From assembly GCA_041639705.1 (NCBI GenBank), contig JBEQBT010000232.1, positions 1-5,450 of the forward strand: 5,450 nucleotides of DNA. Reading direction: 5' to 3'. Each line of letters opens with the position of its first letter. Positions within the stretch are counted from its first letter, which is position 1. This DNA is from JARDZI01 sp041639705 (GTDB lineage Bacteria > Bacillota > Clostridia > Clostridiales > Caloramatoraceae). Of this stretch, positions 1-4,376 are shown piece after piece. The notes under the pieces were generated by a model, which did not search any database, was not told where the DNA came from, and was given only the letters and a program-made list of their open reading frames with translations. The position numbers and the translations under genes are program-made.

Positions 1-1103
1 TTGCAATAATGGGAGCAGGACTCTCAGGTCTTTCCTGTGCAATTACATTACAAAAGCATGGGATTTCTCCTGAAATATTTGAGAAGAGAAGTCGTGTAGG
101 AGACAGATTTATCAACACAGAGGCAATGTTTAGCATATTAGATAGGCCTATTAAAGACAGTATAAAATATCTTGGAGATGAGTATGACATACATTTGACA
201 CCTGTGGATAAGGTACAGAAAGCTGTGTTTCATTCAAAGAATAATGTAGGGAGCATTGAGGGTACCCTGGGATATACTAATATTAGGGGTAGGCACGAGG
301 ATTCATATGAATGTCAATTATCAAGACAGGTAAAGTCTAAAATAAACTTCAATTCCAAATATAGCTACGATGAACTATGTAAAGAATTCGAATATGTAAT
401 ATTATCCCCTGGAGATGGAGCCTATGCTGCTCAAATGGGAAATTACAGATGTGATCTTACATGTACCTTGAAGGGTGCCACTGTTGAAGGCGAGTTTATA
501 ACTAATATGGTAAACCTGTGGTTTAATTATGATATCATACCTAAGGGTTATGGTTATGTAGTTCCTTTTAATGAAAAAGAAGCTAATATAGTAATTGCAT
601 TTCCCGATTATCCAAGTAATATAAAGCTTGATATAAATAGTATGTGGGATAGGTTTTATAGCTTAGTTAGTACTACCTTGGACCAGGACTTTAAGATAAC
701 TGATAAATTTGAGATTTCTAAATACATGATGGGGGTATGTACAAAACCTGTAATTGAAAACACTTATTTTGTTGGGAACTGCTTTGGCACCATGTCACCA
801 GGACTTGGCTTTGGACAATTTGCGTCAATTCTAACTGGTATTTATTCAGCCTATGACCTATGTGGTTTAGGCAAATATGAAGAACTTGTAAAACCACTTT
901 TCGAAAATTATAATCACTCCCTAGCTTTAAGAAGATTTTTAGAAAGCTTGGATGATGATAAGCTTGATTTTTTTATTAAGAATCTGGATAATAAGTTGGC
1001 TAATGAGTTAATTGATAAAATATTCAGTAATACAAGTGGAATTGATTTGTTAAAATTATTTATACCCTCAATGAAAATTTTAAATTACATAGATAGGAAA
1101 TAA
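1..1103 (+). CDS. FAD-dependent oxidoreductase, geranylgeranyl-reductase-like (5' partial)
   Basis: This is a flavoprotein of the FixC/geranylgeranyl reductase-like group; the substrate cannot be told from sequence. Residue numbers count from the ATG at 9. The dinucleotide-binding motif GAGLSG lies at residues 2-7, followed by a helix and an acidic residue ending the second strand (EIFEK, E25). A GYGY segment at 180-183 (PKGYGYVVPF) matches the substrate-side sheet of this family, and the second FAD segment is at 253-270 (YFVGNCFG...GLGFGQ). The ATG at 9 is almost certainly not the start: the frame is open to the left edge (A-I before M), and the strand that normally precedes GxGxxG would be missing. 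Translation therefore begins upstream of the window. The usual Gly-Asp of the second FAD motif reads Gly-Asn (N257). The C-terminal region, from about residue 285, looks helical. A hairpin terminator follows 70 bases after the stop. Family assignment is fairly sure; the specific role is unknown. Confidence 0.8.
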   Translation, partial: AIMGAGLSGLSCAITLQKHGISPEIFEKRSRVGDRFINTEAMFSILDRPIKDSIKYLGDEYDIHLTPVDKVQKAVFHSKNNVGSIEGTLGYTNIRGRHEDSYECQLSRQVKSKINFNSKYSYDELCKEFEYVILSPGDGAYAAQMGNYRCDLTCTLKGATVEGEFITNMVNLWFNYDIIPKGYGYVVPFNEKEANIVIAFPDYPSNIKLDINSMWDRFYSLVSTTLDQDFKITDKFEISKYMMGVCTKPVIENTYFVGNCFGTMSPGLGFGQFASILTGIYSAYDLCGLGKYEELVKPLFENYNHSLALRRFLESLDDDKLDFFIKNLDNKLANELIDKIFSNTSGIDLLKLFIPSMKILNYIDRK

Positions 1104-1112
1104 GAAATAGCA

Positions 1113-1139
1113 TTTACATTTGGAAAGCAATGATATAAT
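1113..1139 (+). promoter_or_regulatory. Putative promoter upstream of the 1173-1199 hairpin
   Basis: TTTACA at 1113-1118 and TATAAT at 1134-1139 are separated by 15 bases. The -10 is preceded by TG (TGATATAAT), which can compensate for the short spacer. Predicted transcription would start near 1146 and meet the terminator-like hairpin at 1173-1199 before reaching rpiA. It could be an rpiA promoter with read-through, a source of a short RNA, or a chance match in AT-rich DNA. Confidence 0.4.
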
Positions 1140-1172
1140 TTTGTGGTATTAGGTAGCTTCTATAAATAAACC

Positions 1173-1199
1173 AAAGGCTTGTTTAAATACAAGTCTTTT
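1173..1199 (+). terminator. Rho-independent terminator after the oxidoreductase gene
   Basis: GGCTTGT (1176-1182) pairs with ACAAGTC (1189-1195) around the 6-base loop TTAAAT, with one G-T wobble. AAA before the stem and TTTT after it extend the pairing and give a short U-tract. It lies about 70 bases beyond the oxidoreductase stop and before the rpiA promoter, as expected for a transcript end. The U-tract is short and the stem moderate, so termination may be incomplete. The A-run on the other side would allow weak termination on the - strand too. Confidence 0.6.
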
Positions 1200-1224
1200 A
1201 ATTTCTATAACCAGAGTGAATATA

Positions 1225-1233
1225 TGCTATAAT
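1225..1233 (+). promoter_or_regulatory. Extended -10 promoter for rpiA
   Basis: TGCTATAAT is a perfect TATAAT at 1228-1233 with the TGn extension. No good -35 is visible at the expected place (about 1204-1210), which is normal for extended -10 promoters. Transcription would start near 1240, leaving a leader of about 36 bases before the rpiA ATG. It lies downstream of the 1173-1199 terminator and is the best candidate for the rpiA-nadE transcript. Confidence 0.6.
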
Positions 1234-1275
1234 TGTTAGTATAAGGATACTTTGAACAAGAGATGAGGTGTGAAA

Positions 1276-1947
1276 ATGGATAGCAAGAAAGTTGCAGGTG
1301 AAAAGGCAGCGGAATTTGTAAAGAATGGGATGATTGTTGGTTTGGGAACAGGTTCCACTGTATATTATACAATAAAAAAATTAGGCGATATGGTTGCAAA
1401 GGGTTTAAAAATTAAAGCTGTTTCCACATCTAGTTCAACTACAAAAATAGCTAAAGAGCTTGAGATACCTTTAATCACTTTAAATGAAACAGATTATATT
1501 GATGTTACGATTGATGGAGCAGATGAAGTGGATAATTCTTTGAATGGAATTAAAGGTGGTGGAGGAGCGTTACTGCATGAAAAGGTAGTAGCTATTTCAT
1601 CAAATAAAGTAATTTGGGTTGTTGATTCCACTAAAAGAGTTAACAAGCTAGGGAAATTTCCGCTACCAGTAGAGGTTGTACCATTTGCATATAAGCATGT
1701 TTTGGCTAAGCTTGAGAACATGAATTTTAACCCTGAAATTAGAATGAAGGATAATAATTTTTTTGTAACCGATGAACAAAATTATATTATTGATCTTTGT
1801 TTATATGAAATTAAAAATTTATATGAGTTAGACAATACTTTAAATGCAATCCCCGGAATAGTTGAGCATGGTTTGTTTCTTGACATTGCAGATACTTTAA
1901 TTGTTGGCAATGAAAATTCAGTTGAAGTCCTCAGCAGGAATACTTAG
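1276..1947 (+). CDS. rpiA: Ribose-5-phosphate isomerase A
   Basis: RpiA interconverts ribose 5-phosphate and ribulose 5-phosphate in the cytoplasm (non-oxidative pentose phosphate pathway), supplying ribose 5-phosphate for PRPP, nucleotides and NAD. The protein is 223 residues, the usual full length. Visible motifs are the phosphate-binding GLGTGST (22-28), STSSST (50-55), the catalytic DGADE segment with D80 and D83, KGGGGALLHEK with K93 and E102, and the C-terminal IPGIVEHGLF (192-201). D80, D83, K93 and E102 sit one position off E. coli D81, D84, K94 and E103, so the active site is intact. I chose ATG 1276 over the in-frame GTG at 1270: AGGTG at 1266-1270 is a Shine-Dalgarno sequence five bases before the ATG, and GTG 1270 would lie inside it. 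An extended -10 promoter lies upstream, and nadE probably shares the transcript. Identification is very secure. Confidence 0.96.
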   Translation: MDSKKVAGEKAAEFVKNGMIVGLGTGSTVYYTIKKLGDMVAKGLKIKAVSTSSSTTKIAKELEIPLITLNETDYIDVTIDGADEVDNSLNGIKGGGGALLHEKVVAISSNKVIWVVDSTKRVNKLGKFPLPVEVVPFAYKHVLAKLENMNFNPEIRMKDNNFFVTDEQNYIIDLCLYEIKNLYELDNTLNAIPGIVEHGLFLDIADTLIVGNENSVEVLSRNT

Positions 1948-1952
1948 CTAAG

Positions 1953-2186
1953 GTGATTAGAGGCAACATAGTAAGAGGACTTGGAAAAGAATTTGTAACT
2001 TCAGGAATTAAATTTGGCTCGGAGAATTTTAAATATAAAGAAAATTATATTATGCTAGCTGTTGCATTATTTAATAAAAGAGGGATAAAATTATATGAGA
2101 ATATTGGTTTTAAATTAATAGAAAAGTATATACAAATAACAAATGGTGGAGAATACGAATTTATTAAAATGAAAAAATATTTATAG
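1953..2186 (+). pseudogene. GNAT N-acetyltransferase remnant, N-terminal half missing
   Basis: The 77-codon reading frame matches only the C-terminal half of a GNAT acetyltransferase. Near its start RGLGKEF resembles the end of motif A (R/Q-x-x-G-x-G), which binds the acetyl-CoA pyrophosphate. Later NKRGIKLYENIGFKLIEKY (about residues 42-60) is a typical motif B (N-x-x-A-I-x-L-Y-x-x-x-G-F). GNAT proteins usually run to 140-180 residues; the first strands and helices that form the substrate side are absent. The possible GTG at 1953 comes five bases after the rpiA stop and lacks a properly spaced ribosome binding site. The simplest reading is a deletion that removed the gene's 5' part next to rpiA. 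The remaining frame has no internal stop, so the loss may be recent, or the fragment may be translated by coupling to rpiA. Acetyltransferase activity is not expected. Confidence 0.72.
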
Positions 2187-2203
2187 ACAAACGGAGGAAA
2201 AAT

Positions 2204-3028
2204 ATGAAGGACATTCAAAGGCAAATAATTAAAAGATTAAATGTAAAATCAGTTATTAATTGTGAGGAAGAAGTAACTAAACGTATAGATTTTCTAAAGG
2301 AGTACTTGCTTAAAACAGGGAAAAAGGGTTTTGTACTTAGTATTTCAGGGGGCCAGGATTCATCCTTAGCTGGCAGATTAGCACAGATGGCGGTTGAACC
2401 GCTTAGAAATGAGACAAATAAGAAATATAGGTTTATTGCAGTAAGATTACCATATGGAGTGCAAAAAGATGAGGATGATGCACAATTAGCATTAGAATTT
2501 ATTAAACCTGACGAGATTGTTACTATCAACATTAAGGAAGCGGTGGATAGTTCTGCTCGTGCATTTAAATTAGGCACTAATGAAGAAATAAGCGATTATT
2601 TAAAAGGAAATATAAAAGCTAGAGAGAGAATGAAGGTTCATTATGATCTTGCGGCACATTATGATCTTGTTGTGATTGGTACAGACCATGCTGCAGAAGC
2701 TTTAACAGGATTCTTTACCAAATATGGTGATGGTGGCGTTGATGTGGAACCTCTTTTTGGTCTTGATAAGCGTCAAGGTAGAATGCTGCTCCAATATTTA
2801 GAAGCACCAGAAAGATTATATTTAAAAACTCCAACCGCTGATTTGTTAGACAACAAACCTGGCCGTGCAGATGAGGATGAATTAGGAATAAAATATGAAC
2901 AAATTGACGATTATTTGGAAGGCAAGGATATGCCTGATGAGATTTCAGAGAAAATCCAAAAAAGGTATTTACAGACAGAGCATAAAAGAAGGACTCCAGT
3001 TACTCCATTTGATACATGGTGGAAGTAA
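2204..3028 (+). CDS. nadE: Ammonia-dependent NAD+ synthetase
   Basis: NadE makes NAD+ from deamido-NAD+ (nicotinic acid adenine dinucleotide), ATP and ammonia, the last step of NAD+ synthesis, in the cytoplasm. The 274-residue length fits the short, NH3-dependent form (about 272 in Bacillus subtilis); there is no N-terminal nitrilase/glutaminase domain. The ATP pyrophosphatase P-loop SGGQDSS is at 48-54, GNIKAR at 135-140, and the family signature GTDHAAEALTGFFTKYGDGG at 159-178. The C-terminus KRRTPVTPFDTWWK is typical. A clear GGAGG at 2193-2197 sits six bases before the ATG. It follows rpiA and the GNAT remnant on the same strand with no terminator between them, so rpiA-nadE is probably one operon; the two connect because ribose 5-phosphate feeds PRPP and thus NAD. 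Identification is very secure. Confidence 0.96.
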   Translation: MKDIQRQIIKRLNVKSVINCEEEVTKRIDFLKEYLLKTGKKGFVLSISGGQDSSLAGRLAQMAVEPLRNETNKKYRFIAVRLPYGVQKDEDDAQLALEFIKPDEIVTINIKEAVDSSARAFKLGTNEEISDYLKGNIKARERMKVHYDLAAHYDLVVIGTDHAAEALTGFFTKYGDGGVDVEPLFGLDKRQGRMLLQYLEAPERLYLKTPTADLLDNKPGRADEDELGIKYEQIDDYLEGKDMPDEISEKIQKRYLQTEHKRRTPVTPFDTWWK

Positions 3029-3070
3029 AATAAATAGATTTAATTAAATATAATATGGTAGGATTAAATT

Positions 3071-3121
3071 GGACTTGACAATATTATAGTTTCGATTTTA
3101 GAAATTAAACTTGTCAGGTCC
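3071..3121 (+). terminator. Long two-part hairpin after nadE, possible terminator
   Basis: GGACTTGACAA (3071-3081) pairs with TTGTCAGGTCC (3111-3121): 11 pairs with one G-T wobble. Inside it, TAGTTTC (3087-3093) pairs with GAAATTA (3101-3107) around a 7-base loop, leaving a 5-by-3 internal loop. The sequence after the stem (TTATATTATTAT) is T-rich but broken, so this is not a textbook terminator. It lies 43 bases past nadE and 69 before the next gene. It may end the nadE transcript, protect its 3' end, or be a small palindromic repeat element. Confidence 0.45.
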
Positions 3122-3189
3122 TTATATTATTATAAGTAATATTATGTAATAGAAGTGTAAATAATTAATTCAAAAAATGAGGTGAAATT

Positions 3190-3582
3190 ATGGAAGATAA
3201 AAGTCTTTTCTTTGGAAATGGTTCGGTAATAACAAAAATTATTGGCAAAGTATTTTACGAGCAAATGTACTTGGAAGAAGGAAAATGGATATTACCAAGG
3301 ATATCTCCAAAATGTGAAAAATGTGATAATAATGATTATTATAATATAAGTCGTAGTTCAAATATGCAAGTATTTTATATACCAATAGTAAAGCATGATC
3401 TAATATACAGTATAATATGCTCTAATTGCGGAGAAAGAATTGAGCTGGAATTTGATGAATACCTTATAATTGAGCCCCTTATGAAGGTTAATAAAAAATA
3501 TGAAAAAGGTAAAATAACAAAACATGAACATGAAATGCAAGTAAAGGATATATTAAGTAAAATAATGATGGACCGAAGGTAG
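3190..3582 (+). CDS. Small four-cysteine zinc-ribbon protein, function unknown
   Basis: I do not recognise a named gene. The 130-residue protein has two CxxC pairs, C42-x-x-C45 (KCEKC) and C77-x-x-C80 (CSNC), spaced as in a zinc ribbon. Between them VFYIPIVKHDLIYSIICSNC resembles the small Firmicute zinc-ribbon proteins in which the first CxxC is followed by a hydrophobic F-[IF]-P-I strand and then the second CxxC with GxxIEL. About 40 residues precede the ribbon, and a charged, probably helical tail of about 45 residues follows (KKYEKGKITKHEHEMQVKDI). No signal peptide or membrane segment is seen. GAGGTG at 3179-3184, five bases before the ATG, supports the start. Neighbours give no clear functional link. 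That it is a real gene is well supported; zinc binding is inferred from cysteine spacing. Confidence 0.8.
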   Translation: MEDKSLFFGNGSVITKIIGKVFYEQMYLEEGKWILPRISPKCEKCDNNDYYNISRSSNMQVFYIPIVKHDLIYSIICSNCGERIELEFDEYLIIEPLMKVNKKYEKGKITKHEHEMQVKDILSKIMMDRR

Positions 3583-3590
3583 GTAGCTAA

Positions 3591-3675
3591 TTAAAATTTT
3601 ATACAACTGACAAGGAAAGATTAAAATTTATGGAAGAATATTAAAAATTAAAACTAGAACTTATAGGAATTGAAT
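3591..3675 (+). other. Possible decayed coding fragment
   Basis: The gap between the zinc-ribbon gene and the ArsC-like gene has one frame reading LKFYTTDKERLKFMEEY, a TAA stop at 3642-3644, then KLKLELIGIE and another TAA. The composition is protein-like and a single change would join the two halves into about 28 codons. There is no start codon with a ribosome binding site. It may be the leftover end of a lost gene or chance in AT-rich DNA. Confidence 0.2.
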
Positions 3676-3708
3676 AATTGATGAACTTGGCTAAGGAGTG
3701 GATTCTAT

Positions 3709-4047
3709 ATGAACATACAGATTTTTGGAGTAAATAAAAGCTTTGATACAAAAAAGGCTGAGAGATATTTTAAGGAAAGAAAGATAAAATATCAGTACAT
3801 TGACTTACTTGAAAAGGGTTTAAGTAATGGGGAATTGCAAAGTGTTAAACAGGCAGTGGGGCTTAAGGAACTAATAAATAACAAGTCAAAGGAATATGAG
3901 AGATTAAATCTTCAGCATATTGTAAATGATAGTGTTAAGGAAGAATTGTTGTTGAATAATCCTAAGCTATATAAAACCCCAATAGTCAGGAATGGAAGGC
4001 AAGCCACTGTTGGTTATCAGCCAGAGGTCTGGAAGGACTGGGAATAG
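3709..4047 (+). CDS. ArsC/Spx-family protein lacking the redox cysteine
   Basis: This 112-residue protein has the thioredoxin-like fold of the arsenate reductase (ArsC)/Spx/YffB family. The C-terminal TPIVRNGRQATVGYQPEVWK (90-109) is the family hallmark, with the cis-proline at P91 and R94 in the anion-site position. The N-terminus IFGVNKSFDTKKAERYFKERKIKYQYIDL aligns with the usual strand, cysteine loop and helix, but the catalytic/redox position is S11 (codon AGC, one base from TGC). The whole protein contains no cysteine, so thiol-based arsenate reduction is not expected, and neither is a Spx-type CxxC switch. All else looks intact and full length, so a binding or structural role, or another chemistry, is possible. 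AGGAGTG at 3694-3700 lies eight bases before the ATG. The gene precedes the ileS promoter and T-box; no partner gene is evident. Family assignment is firm; function is unknown. Confidence 0.85.
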   Translation: MNIQIFGVNKSFDTKKAERYFKERKIKYQYIDLLEKGLSNGELQSVKQAVGLKELINNKSKEYERLNLQHIVNDSVKEELLLNNPKLYKTPIVRNGRQATVGYQPEVWKDWE

Positions 4048-4074
4048 GAAGGTAAACTTCATTTTATATAATAT

Positions 4075-4103
4075 TTGACAGCTAAAATATTTTGTAATAA
4101 AAT
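4075..4103 (+). promoter_or_regulatory. Promoter of the T-box/ileS transcript
   Basis: A perfect -35 TTGACA (4075-4080) is followed by a 17-base spacer and TAAAAT (4098-4103; five of six bases match TATAAT). Initiation would fall near 4110, at the 5' edge of T-box stem I, so the promoter and the leader fit each other exactly. This looks like a strong housekeeping sigma-A promoter, with control applied downstream by the riboswitch. Confidence 0.85.
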
Positions 4104-4109
4104 AAATTA

Positions 4110-4336
4110 AAAGCTATGAGAAGGAAAAGTAATTAAGTCTGCAACATACAGAGAGTGGGGAGTGGTGGAAACCTACAGGGAGGACTTAATGAAAATCACC
4201 TGGGAGCTGATGGCTGAAAATTTCAGTAAGCCTATTCGTAATCCTGCGTTAAAGGATAGGGCATATAAGTGCTTGAAGGTAATACCATAGGTGGTATAGC
4301 GAAGTTTACTTCGTCCTATTTGGACGGGGTTTTTTT
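4110..4336 (+). promoter_or_regulatory. T-box riboswitch, isoleucine specific (AUC specifier)
   Basis: This tRNA-sensing leader controls ileS by transcription antitermination. Stem I spans about 4112-4208: AGCT (4112-4115) with AGCT (4205-4208), AGG (4122-4124) with CCT (4199-4201), and ATTAAGTC (4132-4139) with GACTTAAT (4183-4190). AGTAA at 4128-4132 lies opposite the specifier, as in the usual S-turn. The specifier is ATC at 4195-4197, preceded by GAAA and followed by A, and codes for Ile. Further hairpins are at 4214-4226 and 4241-4257; the second has the conserved CGTTA in its loop, and AAGTGC follows at 4267-4272. The T-box (AGGTGGTATAGCG, 4289-4301) forms the antiterminator: ATAGG (4287-4291) with CCTAT (4315-4319), a 7-base bulge TGGTATA (4292-4298), and GCGAAG (4299-4304) with CTTCGT (4309-4314). 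TGGT in the bulge is complementary to an ACCA tRNA 3' end, as expected for tRNA-Ile with discriminator A. The motif differs from the consensus AGGGTGGTACCGCG mainly in TATA replacing TACC. Confidence 0.95.
4309..4336 (+). terminator. T-box-controlled intrinsic terminator of the ileS leader
   Basis: CTTCGTCC (4309-4316) pairs with GGACGGGG (4322-4329), including two G-T wobbles, around the loop TATTT, followed by seven T (4330-4336). The 5' arm is the same sequence used by the antiterminator helices, so the two structures exclude each other. Charged tRNA-Ile should favour this terminator and uncharged tRNA the antiterminator. Confidence 0.9.
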
Positions 4337-4376
4337 GTGTATTTATATGATACCGGATTTGAAGGGAGTTGAAATA

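Noticed and set aside
1270..1278. GTG at 1270 as the rpiA start
   Set aside because: The GTG is part of the Shine-Dalgarno sequence AGGTG, correctly spaced for the ATG at 1276. The upstream GTG would leave no ribosome binding site.
1205..1399. Open frame on the - strand across the rpiA start
   Set aside because: It is antisense to secure rpiA coding sequence and its promoter, has no ribosome binding site, and its composition (Leu/Ser/Tyr-rich) is that of a shadow frame.
1494..1721. Open frame on the - strand inside rpiA
   Set aside because: It lies fully inside the conserved catalytic part of rpiA and has no family features.
2215..2577. 120-codon open frame on the - strand inside nadE
   Set aside because: It is antisense to the NadE P-loop region; its serine-rich translation is typical of a mirror frame and no start signal is seen.
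3075..3103. TTGACA at 3075 as a -35 element
   Set aside because: The bases 17 downstream (TTAGAA) are a poor -10, and the hexamer is part of the hairpin arm.
3111..3145. Promoter for the zinc-ribbon gene using TTGTCA at 3111
   Set aside because: No -10 lies 16-18 bases downstream (the bases there read AAGTAA), and TTGTCA is explained as the 3' arm of the hairpin.
4048..4066. GAAG-GTAAA-CTTC hairpin followed by ATTTTATA as a terminator of the ArsC-like gene
   Set aside because: It has only four stem pairs and a poor T-run, too weak to call. The transcript may simply run into the T-box leader terminator.
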